NCBI GenBank assembly: GCA_041500225.1
Contig: JBGQLV010000092.1
Location: forward strand, 1 to 6,184
Source: 0-14-3-00-41-53 sp041500225
GTDB taxonomy: Bacteria; Nitrospirota; Thermodesulfovibrionia; Thermodesulfovibrionales; SM23-35
Direction: 5' to 3'
Length of the DNA: 6,184 bases
Shown: positions 1 through 5,848 of the stretch, one piece after another
Layout of the letters: the number at the start of each line of letters is the position of its first letter
Position numbering within the stretch: the stretch's first letter is position 1
Program-made: the position numbers and the translations under genes
The notes under the pieces: generated by a model
Databases searched by the model: none
The model's input: the letters and a program-made list of their open reading frames with translations, nothing else
Told to the model about the DNA's origin: nothing

Positions 1-140
1 ACGGCTATAAGTAAGGATACATTCTTGTCATTCTCCGGCTTGACCGGGGAATCCAGAAAACCTCTGGATGCCCGCTTACGACCTGCGGGCATGACGACAA
101 AATTAAGTTGCATGTGTCCTTATTAATGACCGCATTAGTA
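1..140 (+). repeat. Structured MITE/REP-like repeat, left copy (cut by window edge)
   Basis: Positions 1-137 match the reverse complement of 1387-1523 with no gaps and 10 mismatches by my count (about 93%), including an unbroken run at 1-59. The copy contains three potential hairpins: 31-38 with 44-51, 51-56 with 64-69, and 68-75 with 85-92; the second shares bases with both others, so they compete. The other copy continues a few bases past the point matching position 1, so this one is probably truncated by the window edge. It encodes no protein. It lies downstream of aroB and has no T-tract typical of an intrinsic terminator, so I call it a dispersed repeat. Confidence 0.88.
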
Positions 141-143
141 TCC

Positions 144-171
144 GGGCAGACACGCAGGTCTGCCCCTACAA
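144..171. repeat. Short palindromic repeat ending in GCCCCTACA
   Basis: GGGCAGAC (144-151) pairs perfectly with GTCTGCCC (158-165) around a 6-base loop, and is followed by CCTACA. It sits between the stop codon of aroB and the left 140 bp repeat. The GCCCCTACA tail recurs in the palindrome inside mnmA at 3037-3061, which suggests a related repeat family. On the aroB transcript it would form a strong hairpin, but no U-run follows, so a role in 3'-end protection or termination is only a possibility. Confidence 0.65.
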
Positions 172-207
172 TATTTATGATTCGATGAAAATGGGTTAGA
201 TAACCGT

Positions 208-1287
208 TCAGGACTGCAGCAACTCTATAAGAGACTTTTCGCTCGCCCCTTTGTGTATCCTCACACTACCAATTTTTTCAGGCAGAATAAACTTGAATTC
301 GCCTGCAACGGCCTTTTTGTCAAGTTGTATAGATGAAAACATACTGTTTAAATCTAAATCTGCCGGCACTTCTGAGGGAAGACCATAGGAATCAATAAGG
401 CCCCTTATCCTGAATACCTGATCCCTGTCAATGAAGTTAAGCATCTGGGATAGCCTTGCCTCAATGCACATACCTATTGCAACAGCTTCACCATGAAGAT
501 ATTTTTTGTACTCTGTAACTGTTTCTATTGCATGGCCTATTGTATGGCCATAATTCAAGATTGCCCTTAACCCTGCCTCTCTTTCATCCTTTGATACAAC
601 TTCTGCCTTTATCTCGCATGAACGTTTAATAATATGAGTTAGTGCGTCTTTATCAAGATTTAGAATTTTGTCCCTGTTGACCTCAAGAAAATCGAACAAT
701 TCTTTATCCTGTATAACTCCATATTTTATCACCTCGGCAATGCCGGCCAATAATTCCCTCTTAGGCAGTGTTTTAAGTGTTTCAGTATCAATCCATACAA
801 GTCTTGGTTGCCAGAAAGTTCCTATCATGTTTTTACCGAGCTTATGATTTACTCCTGTTTTACCTCCAACTGAACTATCTACCTGAGCAAGAAGAGTTGT
901 AGGGATCTGGATATAAGAAATCCCCCTCATATATGTAGAAGCTGCAAACCCCGTTATATCACCTGTAACCCCGCCCCCAAGTGCAATAAGTGCTGAAGAT
1001 CTGTCCAGCTTATGCTTGAGAAACTCATCATATATATGCTGCACCCATAGAAGATTTTTATATTCCTCACCATCAGGGATAATTACAGTAAGCAGATCAA
1101 ACCCTGCCTTCTTTACCGATTCTAATACACGTTCACCATACAATTGAAAAACAGTCGGATTACTAACAATAGCGATCTTAGGACCCAACTCAAACAATTT
1201 AAGTTTGTCCCCAATTCCTTCAAGGGTATTGCTTCCTATAAAAATATTGTAGCTTCTTTCAGCCAGTTCAACCCTTATCTTTTCCAT
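208..1287 (-). CDS. aroB: 3-dehydroquinate synthase
   Basis: Cytoplasmic enzyme of the shikimate pathway: NAD- and metal-dependent conversion of DAHP to 3-dehydroquinate. The full family pattern is present. Numbered from a TTG four codons upstream (1299), there is the NAD-binding GGGVTGD near residues 108-114, the phosphate/substrate loop PTTLLAQVDSSVGGKTG near 133-149, and probable metal ligands Glu189 (GIAEVIKYG), His252 (NYGHTIGH) and His269 (HGEAVAIGM). Length is normal. I place the start at the ATG at 1287 (359 aa), because GGAAAGG lies just upstream of it, inside the longer TTG-started frame; the TTG has no good ribosome site. It is downstream of aroK on the same strand, but a 241 bp gap with an inverted repeat separates them. 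I saw no convincing promoter of its own, so co-transcription with aroK is likely. The gene is intact. Confidence 0.96.
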   Translation of the reverse strand: MEKIRVELAERSYNIFIGSNTLEGIGDKLKLFELGPKIAIVSNPTVFQLYGERVLESVKKAGFDLLTVIIPDGEEYKNLLWVQHIYDEFLKHKLDRSSALIALGGGVTGDITGFAASTYMRGISYIQIPTTLLAQVDSSVGGKTGVNHKLGKNMIGTFWQPRLVWIDTETLKTLPKRELLAGIAEVIKYGVIQDKELFDFLEVNRDKILNLDKDALTHIIKRSCEIKAEVVSKDEREAGLRAILNYGHTIGHAIETVTEYKKYLHGEAVAIGMCIEARLSQMLNFIDRDQVFRIRGLIDSYGLPSEVPADLDLNSMFSSIQLDKKAVAGEFKFILPEKIGSVRIHKGASEKSLIELLQS

Positions 1288-1297
1288 TTTCCTTTCC
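1288..1297 (-). promoter_or_regulatory. Ribosome binding site deciding the aroB start
   Basis: Read on the minus strand this is GGAAAGGAAA directly before the ATG at 1287. The purine-rich GGA and AAGGA match the 16S anti-Shine-Dalgarno sequence at short-to-normal spacing. It overlaps the first codons of the longer TTG-started frame, so the shorter ATG start is preferred. Confidence 0.65.
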
Positions 1298-1383
1298 AAT
1301 TCTGAACTTTCGGCTAAAAAATATTAACAACTCTTCTAATCGAGACATAATATTGAACTCATTGTCCCCTGTCGCGTTATACT

Positions 1384-1530
1384 TATTAATGCGGTCATTA
1401 ATAAGGACACCCGCAACTTAATTTTAACGTCATGCCCGAAGTTCTTAATCGGGCATCCAGAGCCTTTCTGGATTCCCCGGTCAAGCCGGAGAATGACAAG
1501 AATGTATCCTTACTTATAGCCGTCTTAGTA
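1384..1530 (-). repeat. Structured MITE/REP-like repeat, right copy (inverted)
   Basis: This is the inverted partner of the repeat at 1-140, with position i matching 1524-i. Its two ends resemble each other in inverted orientation: 1384-1410 and the reverse complement of 1504-1530 agree at 19 of 27 positions, sharing TAAGGAYAC and a CGG core. That gives it the look of a small non-autonomous element with imperfect terminal inverted repeats. It fills most of the 241 bp gap between aroK and aroB and ends 10 bp from the aroK stop codon. It has no coding capacity. No clear target-site duplication is visible. A REP/BIME-type repeat, spread by a transposase elsewhere in the genome, is the main alternative to a MITE. 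Confidence 0.88.
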
Positions 1531-1540
1531 ACACATAAGA

Positions 1541-2047
1541 CTATTTATCTTTTACCTTTTCTATAATCTCCTCTGCAATCTGTAAAGGAGTCTTGCCTTC
1601 TGTATCTATCATAACATCTGCTCTCTCATAGAATGGTCTTCTGAAATTTAAAAGCCCTTTTATCCTTTCAAGAGGATTTTCTACTTGCAGTAATGGCCTG
1701 TCATTACTATTGCTTGTTCTGCCAAGGATTGTTTCGGGTGTTGCAATAAGACATATAATAACTCCATTTTCTCTTAAAATGTCCATATTCTCCTGTTTTA
1801 GCACCGCACCCCCGCCGGTAGAAATGATACTGCTTTTATCTTTTGAAAGTTTTGTTATCATCTCTGTCTCTATCTCTCTAAACCTTGGTTCGCCGAACTG
1901 TTTAAATATCTCGTTGATTGTCATCTTTTCGGACTTCTCTATCTCTGTATCAACATCGATCAACTTCATGTCAAGGAGTCGAGCAATTTCCTTCCCTACA
2001 GCGGTCTTCCCGGTTCCCATAAAGCCGGTGAGGACGATATTTTTCAT
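1541..2047 (-). CDS. aroK: Shikimate kinase
   Basis: Cytoplasmic NMP-kinase-fold enzyme that phosphorylates shikimate to shikimate-3-phosphate with ATP. At 168 aa it has the usual length and every signature: Walker A GFMGTGKT (8-15), the DVD motif with Asp33 for Mg/shikimate, FGEPRFREIE (51-60) with the shikimate-binding Arg57, GGGAV (78-82), the lid motif RPLL (117-120), and the RRPFYE arginines (136-137). The ATG is preceded by AGGTGA three bases upstream, a strong ribosome site. It is divergent from mnmA and upstream of aroB on the same strand, in the common aroK-aroB order. A near-consensus promoter lies about 55 bp upstream. Nothing is missing. Whether to call it aroK or aroL cannot be settled from one copy; aroK is the default beside aroB. 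Confidence 0.96.
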   Translation of the reverse strand: MKNIVLTGFMGTGKTAVGKEIARLLDMKLIDVDTEIEKSEKMTINEIFKQFGEPRFREIETEMITKLSKDKSSIISTGGGAVLKQENMDILRENGVIICLIATPETILGRTSNSNDRPLLQVENPLERIKGLLNFRRPFYERADVMIDTEGKTPLQIAEEIIEKVKDK

Positions 2048-2102
2048 AGTTCACCTACCTTTTAGGCATGCTACTTGCTATTTTATTCACCATTAAATTT
2101 AT

Positions 2103-2131
2103 ATTGTAATTGTTACAGGATAAGAGGTCAA
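2103..2131 (-). promoter_or_regulatory. Sigma70-type promoter for aroK
   Basis: On the minus strand, TTGACC (2131-2126) is followed after 17 bases by TACAAT (2108-2103). Each hexamer differs from consensus at one position. Transcription would begin near 2096, giving a leader of about 50 nt with the AGGTGA ribosome site before the aroK ATG. The element overlaps the region needed for divergent transcription of mnmA, so the two promoters may compete. Confidence 0.6.
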
Positions 2132-2142
2132 TCTGTTATATT
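2110..2142 (+). promoter_or_regulatory. Possible weak promoter for mnmA
   Basis: A TTGTTA at 2110-2115 could be a -35 element paired with TGTTAT at 2134-2139 (18-base spacer). TATATT at 2137-2142 is an alternative -10 without a good -35. Either would place the transcript start within a few bases of the mnmA ATG at 2149. The match is only partial. The case rests on there being little other room for a promoter and on the absence of a ribosome site near the start codon. Confidence 0.3.
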
Positions 2143-2148
2143 TAAAAT

Positions 2149-3234
2149 ATGCTAAAGGTTATTATTGGAATGAGTGGAGGGGTTGACTCTTCTGTCACAG
2201 CATATCTTTTGAAGGAGCAGGGATATGATGTGGAGGGACTCTCCTTTATTCTATGGGAAGCAAAAAGCCGAACCGGCACTACAGCATGCTGCTCACTCAA
2301 TGCAATGGGGGACGCATCAGAGGCTGCCCGCCATATAGGAATTCCACACAGCACAATTGATGTTAGAGATGCTTTTTTGGAGAAGGTGATCAAGCCTTTT
2401 GTTAATGCCTATTTCGCAGGATTAACTCCTAATCCCTGCATATTATGTAACAGATTTATCAAATTCCCATCACTCATGAGGGAAGCAGAAAAAAGAAGTG
2501 CCGGATATATTTCCACCGGACACTATGCAAGGGTGGAAAGAAGTCAGAAGACAAACAACGATATGGTTTTTCTCAAAAAAGGAATTGACCCAAAGAAAGA
2601 TCAATCATATGTCTTATATGTCTTAAAACAGGAAGAACTAAAAAGGCTGATCCTCCCCCTCGGTTACTACAGGAAGGATGAAGTGAGAAAAATCGCACAG
2701 GTGCTCAACCTGCCTGCAGCAAAAATGGCTGAAAGCCAGGAGATATGCTTTATTGAAAGTAAAAACTATCTTAATTTTATTGAGAGGCTTTCTTCTGTTA
2801 CAGGGAAACCAGGTCCTATCGTTGATGTGACCGGAAAAGTCATAGGAACACATAAAGGAATTCATGGATATACCATCGGCCAGAGAAAAGGGCTGGGGAT
2901 ATCTTCTCCTGAACCTCTTTATGTTATAAAGATAGATGCTGACAGAAATACAGTGTTTGTGGGTTCGCAGGAGGCTGCACAGAAAAAGGAGTTTTTTGTT
3001 AAAGACCTGAACTGGATTTTGCCTGTTTGGGAGGAGGACGAGGCAATGCCTCGCCCCTACAGGGCATCTGTAAAAGTTCGGTCCATGATGAAGGATGAGC
3101 CGGCAACAATATTTCAGGTATCAGATAAAACTGTGCAGGTTGTTTTTGATAAGCCACAGTGGGCGCCGGCTCCTGGGCAGTCCGCAGTCTTTTATGGTGG
3201 TGACATATTAATAGGAGGCGGTGTTATAATATAA
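2149..3234 (+). CDS. mnmA: tRNA-specific 2-thiouridylase MnmA
   Basis: Thiolates U34 of the Lys, Glu and Gln tRNAs at the wobble position, using ATP to adenylate the base and a relayed sulfur. The N-terminal PP-loop SGGVDSS is at residues 9-15, and TGHYAR (123-128), KDQSY (150-154) and GYTIGQRKGLG (240-250) are all present. By comparison with E. coli, the catalytic cysteines are Cys100 (ILCN) and Cys200 (EICF). There is an additional Cys97, making a CxxC, and a Cys47-Cys48 pair. At 361 aa it is full length, ending in the usual beta-barrel domain. The start is fixed by an in-frame TAA just upstream and by the family N-terminus. There is no ribosome site at normal distance; the nearest AAGAGGT ends about 20 bases away. 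A palindromic repeat lies inside the C-terminal domain (3037-3061). It is followed 38 bp later by an HD-domain gene, probably co-transcribed. Confidence 0.96.
   Translation: MLKVIIGMSGGVDSSVTAYLLKEQGYDVEGLSFILWEAKSRTGTTACCSLNAMGDASEAARHIGIPHSTIDVRDAFLEKVIKPFVNAYFAGLTPNPCILCNRFIKFPSLMREAEKRSAGYISTGHYARVERSQKTNNDMVFLKKGIDPKKDQSYVLYVLKQEELKRLILPLGYYRKDEVRKIAQVLNLPAAKMAESQEICFIESKNYLNFIERLSSVTGKPGPIVDVTGKVIGTHKGIHGYTIGQRKGLGISSPEPLYVIKIDADRNTVFVGSQEAAQKKEFFVKDLNWILPVWEEDEAMPRPYRASVKVRSMMKDEPATIFQVSDKTVQVVFDKPQWAPAPGQSAVFYGGDILIGGGVII
3037..3061. repeat. Palindromic repeat inside mnmA
   Basis: CGAGGCA and TGCCTCG (3039-3053, one-base centre) form a near-perfect palindrome followed by CCCCTACA. 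The GCCCCTACA tail matches the palindrome at 144-171, outside genes. It is read in frame as DEAMPRPY (about residues 297-304), in the linker between the NW motif and the next beta strand. There MnmA proteins vary in length, so the insertion appears tolerated. Confidence 0.5.
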
Positions 3235-3272
3235 TTTTAAAATTCAGTTTCCTGAAAGGAAAAAGCAATTAG

Positions 3273-4127
3273 ATGTTAAGAGGGAAAGGTCTAACCCTTG
3301 AAAATATTTTAGATGAGTTAAAAATAATCTGTAAGGAAATTTACGGTGAAAACAATATAGATCTTATAAAAACAGCGCTTAATGACGTTGCGGCTCTTTT
3401 TTCCGGTAAAAGAAAGGGGTTTCAGAAATGTGATACAAGGTACCATGACCTTATGCATACCTTACAGGTTATTCCTCCTTTTATAGGAATTATAGATGGA
3501 TGGAACAAAAATAAAAGCACCCCTTACATTTCAAGAGAATGCTTTGATATAGGGATCATTGCAGTTTTATTACATGATACAGGCTATATAAAAACCGAGA
3601 ATGACATTGAGGGCACCGGGGCCAAATATACTTTTACTCATATACAGAGGAGTGCTGACTTTGCAGGTCTTTACCTTCCCCAGTTGGGGTTTGATAAGTA
3701 TAAAATATCCGGTGTCCAGAATATTATTATGTGTACAGGGGTAAAGATCGACTACACAAAGATTCCTTTTAATTCTGATAAGGAACATACAGTCGGATAC
3801 GCACTTGGAACTGCCGACCTTTTAGGGCAGATGTCTGCGAATGATTATCCGGAAAAACTACCTATACTTTACCGTGAATTTGAAGAAGCATACCTCTATG
3901 AAGGAATAGAAAAATTGCGCAAAAGAGAGGCGATTGTATACGAAAGTGTAGATGACCTCATCAGGAAGACTCCTCATTTTTATGAGGTTATAGTATTGAG
4001 ACGTTTTAAAAATATGGGTTCTATGTATAAGTACCTGACCCATCATTTTAAGGATTCAAGAAACCATTACATAGAGGCTATCGAAGAAAATATTAGAAAG
4101 ATAAAGCTTGCTTCTTCACCTCAGTAA
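3273..4127 (+). CDS. HD-domain metal-dependent phosphohydrolase, function unknown
   Basis: A predicted soluble 284 aa protein with a metal-binding HD fold. The ligand set is visible in order: YHDLMHTL (His58, His62), LLHDTGY (His101, Asp102), the downstream His123 (FTHIQRS) and GTADLLGQM (Asp181). The spaced histidines resemble HD/PDEase-type phosphohydrolases, with TRYHDLMHT taking the place of the YHNxxH motif of cyclic-nucleotide phosphodiesterases. The substrate cannot be read from the sequence. I see no signal peptide, membrane segment or sensory domain. The start has AAAGGA 12 bases upstream, somewhat far. It follows mnmA by 38 bp on the same strand with no terminator between, so co-transcription is likely, although a functional link to tRNA thiolation is unproven. 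Its 3' end comes within 8 bp of the convergent lipid kinase gene. It could be a nucleotide or cyclic-nucleotide hydrolase. Confidence 0.85.
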   Translation: MLRGKGLTLENILDELKIICKEIYGENNIDLIKTALNDVAALFSGKRKGFQKCDTRYHDLMHTLQVIPPFIGIIDGWNKNKSTPYISRECFDIGIIAVLLHDTGYIKTENDIEGTGAKYTFTHIQRSADFAGLYLPQLGFDKYKISGVQNIIMCTGVKIDYTKIPFNSDKEHTVGYALGTADLLGQMSANDYPEKLPILYREFEEAYLYEGIEKLRKREAIVYESVDDLIRKTPHFYEVIVLRRFKNMGSMYKYLTHHFKDSRNHYIEAIEENIRKIKLASSPQ

Positions 4128-4135
4128 AGCCTGTG

Positions 4136-5047
4136 TTAGAAGGTATCTGTGGTTTTTCTAAGGGGGTAAATTAATCTCAGTGTGTTAGGTGCTACCTCTA
4201 TTTTTGCAGGGGTCATGCCGAAGTAATCGCCGTCTATTTGTATATGAGCATTACCATCTATTTGTATCCTATTTGCCTTTAGATATTCTATATCCTTAAA
4301 TCTTAAGTGGCTTCCTGTTGCAATACCAAAGACATACCTTAAAACGTCTAAACGTTTTTTCCCCTTAAAAAGGCAGATATAAAGAGTCGGGTCAGTAAGT
4401 CTTGCATCAGGTGTAATCTTGAAATCCCCTCCATATTTTGCTGTCTTGCTAATGATTGCAGAATATCCAGAATAAGTTTTTCCGTCGATGTCAAAGGTTA
4501 ATTCACGCGGATTAAACCCGGGAAGGACTTTTATTCCACTATAGATGTAGGCGCCCTTACCTGAAATTTTTTTAAAGGTCTCATTTATCCCAAAAACTGC
4601 CTCACCATCAAAACCGATGCCTGCCATAAGAACGAAATAGCGAGAGACGAGGGACGAGGTACGAGTAATCGCTATCTTTCCGAGTGAGATGGTTTTTGTA
4701 GTGCCGGTGACAGCGATTTCCATAGCGCCTTCAACATTTTCGGGAATACCGATTTCTTTAGCAAGCACATTTGTGGTTCCGAGTGGAAGAATCGCCATTG
4801 GTATCTCTGATCCCGCGATGCCATTAATAACCTCATTAAATGTACCATCACCGCCTGCGGCAATAATCAGGGAAGGTAATTCTCTTATTGCCTCCCTTGC
4901 AAGACTTTCTGCATGCCCCTTTTTTCCCGTGAAAAGTACCTCCACTTTATATCCTTTTGACATCAGGTAACGAGATGCCTGTGCTATTTTTCTATCTGCT
5001 GCTCGTTTTGCTGTGGGATTACTTATAAGGACGATTGAGGATTTCAT
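4136..5047 (-). CDS. YegS/DagK-family lipid kinase (diacylglycerol kinase catalytic domain)
   Basis: Member of the diacylglycerol/sphingosine-kinase-like family, which transfers phosphate from ATP to a lipid hydroxyl at the membrane face. At 303 aa it is of normal length. The nucleotide-binding GGDGTFNEVING is at residues 65-76 and PLGTTN at 88-93. The second-domain motifs AGIGFDG (142-148), ITPDARLTDP (211-220) and IDGD (271-274) are also present. The lipid acceptor cannot be told apart from sequence; diacylglycerol is most likely, and phosphatidylglycerol is possible as for YegS. The ATG at 5047 is bounded by an in-frame TAA at 5051-5053, and the gene overlaps the end of bioW by 29 bp. AGAGG lies about 14 bases upstream, so translational coupling to bioW is plausible. 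Residues 127-136, just before RYFVLMAG, are encoded by a degenerate heptamer tandem repeat and form an insertion relative to the usual loop. Confidence 0.93.
   Translation of the reverse strand: MKSSIVLISNPTAKRAADRKIAQASRYLMSKGYKVEVLFTGKKGHAESLAREAIRELPSLIIAAGGDGTFNEVINGIAGSEIPMAILPLGTTNVLAKEIGIPENVEGAMEIAVTGTTKTISLGKIAITRTSSLVSRYFVLMAGIGFDGEAVFGINETFKKISGKGAYIYSGIKVLPGFNPRELTFDIDGKTYSGYSAIISKTAKYGGDFKITPDARLTDPTLYICLFKGKKRLDVLRYVFGIATGSHLRFKDIEYLKANRIQIDGNAHIQIDGDYFGMTPAKIEVAPNTLRLIYPLRKTTDTF
4640..4667. repeat. Heptamer tandem repeat (ACGAGGG-type) inside the lipid kinase gene
   Basis: On the plus strand, ACGAGGG (4647-4653), ACGAGGT (4654-4660) and ACGAGTA (4661-4667) run head to tail, preceded by a degenerate copy GCGAGAG (4640-4646). 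It is read in frame on the minus strand as ITRTSSLVSR (residues 127-136). Four 7-base units are 28 bases, so loss or gain of one unit would shift the frame. Confidence 0.7.
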
Positions 5048-5840
5048 CTGTTAAAATTATACCTCTGCATGAAGCAACTCTTCCAATTATTACAGGCATT
5101 CTTTCAAGGTAATTTATTATTCCTTCAACATTTATCTCTTCCTTTATGAAAAATGCCCTTCCTCCGCTTTTGCTTCCTGTATGCTTGATATTTGGTATTC
5201 TCAAATATCCAATTTTTTTAGATGCTACATAGCCGGTTGTATAGTAAGGATCATCGGATACACATAATTCAGCTATTATATGATCACATGATGCAACCTT
5301 TGATGCAAGTATAAGCGCCTCTTTGACAGTATCTGTATTAATCCCGAGCTTTGAAAGCCTTAATGAAAGCGCCTTTAAGGCTGACTTATTGATTCCAAGC
5401 CGGGATACCCTGACCCCTCTTTCTTTATCAGGCTCAAGACGATCGCCTTTTTCTACTGTGATAATGGCCGCACCCCTCATGCTGCCTTTCTTGATTAATT
5501 CAAAAGCTATGTTAAAAGCCCTTTTTGATATCCCTAAGGATTGAAGCAGCTTAATTGCTATACTTTTCCCTTCAGCAGGTGTGCTACTGTTAACTGTTGA
5601 TAAAGGTAATGCTGAGATTTCTTTTGGCTTTTGCTTTATATCCTCAATTGTAAATATAATTTTATCGGCTTTGCCTTTAGGATGGTTTAATGCCCTTTCA
5701 ATATATCTCTTAACAATCCTTTGAATCTCTGATGCCTCATAAAGCCCTTCTGCGCCGGATATATGAATTTCAGTGAGTTTTGACTTTTGACTTTTGACTT
5801 CTTTTGAGGCCCTCATTCTAATGCTATATAGGTTTTCCAT
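5019..5840 (-). CDS. bioW: 6-carboxyhexanoate--CoA ligase (pimeloyl-CoA synthetase)
   Basis: Activates free pimelate with ATP and CoA to pimeloyl-CoA, the substrate of BioF at the start of biotin ring assembly; cytoplasmic. The BioW signatures are clear: YSIRMRAS at 5-12, HISGAEGL at 26-33, RGAA at 122-125, RGVRVSR at 141-147, KEALILASKV at 173-182, AELCVSDDPYYTTGYVAS at 190-207 and GGRAFF at 226-231. At 273 aa it is somewhat longer than the roughly 255 aa typical of the family. The extra length lies in the loop between MRAS and HISG, coded by a heptamer repeat, and in a C-terminal tail of about 20 residues whose end overlaps the lipid kinase gene. The ATG at 5840 is the only start after an upstream in-frame TAA, and it matches the family N-terminus. 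No ribosome site precedes it; a promoter sits almost on the ATG. No other biotin gene is in the window. Confidence 0.95.
   Translation of the reverse strand: MENLYSIRMRASKEVKSQKSKLTEIHISGAEGLYEASEIQRIVKRYIERALNHPKGKADKIIFTIEDIKQKPKEISALPLSTVNSSTPAEGKSIAIKLLQSLGISKRAFNIAFELIKKGSMRGAAIITVEKGDRLEPDKERGVRVSRLGINKSALKALSLRLSKLGINTDTVKEALILASKVASCDHIIAELCVSDDPYYTTGYVASKKIGYLRIPNIKHTGSKSGGRAFFIKEEINVEGIINYLERMPVIIGRVASCRGIILTDEILNRPYK
5778..5798. repeat. Heptamer tandem repeat (TTTTGAC x3) inside bioW
   Basis: There are three perfect copies of TTTTGAC at 5778-5784, 5785-5791 and 5792-5798, 21 bases in all. On the coding strand they read as codons 15-21 (VKSQKSK), in the variable loop between the conserved MRAS and HISGAE motifs near the N-terminus. 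Three units equal seven codons and keep the frame; two or four units would not. Confidence 0.85.
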
Positions 5841-5848
5841 ACAAAAGG

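Noticed and set aside
1288..1299. TTG start for aroB four codons upstream of the ATG
   Set aside because: The codon at 1299 is TTG with no ribosome site before it, and the purine-rich site GGAAAGG lies inside those codons, directly upstream of the ATG at 1287.
1384..1530. CRISPR array or riboswitch in the aroK-aroB gap
   Set aside because: There are no regularly spaced direct repeats. The sequence is repeated in inverted form beyond aroB, which fits a mobile repeat rather than a cis-regulatory RNA of aroB.
1710..2096. Plus-strand open frame opposite aroK
   Set aside because: It lies entirely antisense to a well-supported shikimate kinase, has no recognisable domain, and its composition is that of a reverse-complement shadow.
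4341..4360. Terminator-like hairpin plus T-run on the plus strand (AAAACGT / ACGTTTT)
   Set aside because: It is a weak A/T-rich 7-bp stem inside the lipid kinase coding sequence, about 215 bases past the HD gene. The bases are explained by Lys/Arg-rich codons (KGKKRLDVL).
4689..4970. Plus-strand open frame opposite the lipid kinase
   Set aside because: It is antisense to the GGDGT and PLGTTN motif region of a clear kinase gene, with no independent ribosome site or domain.
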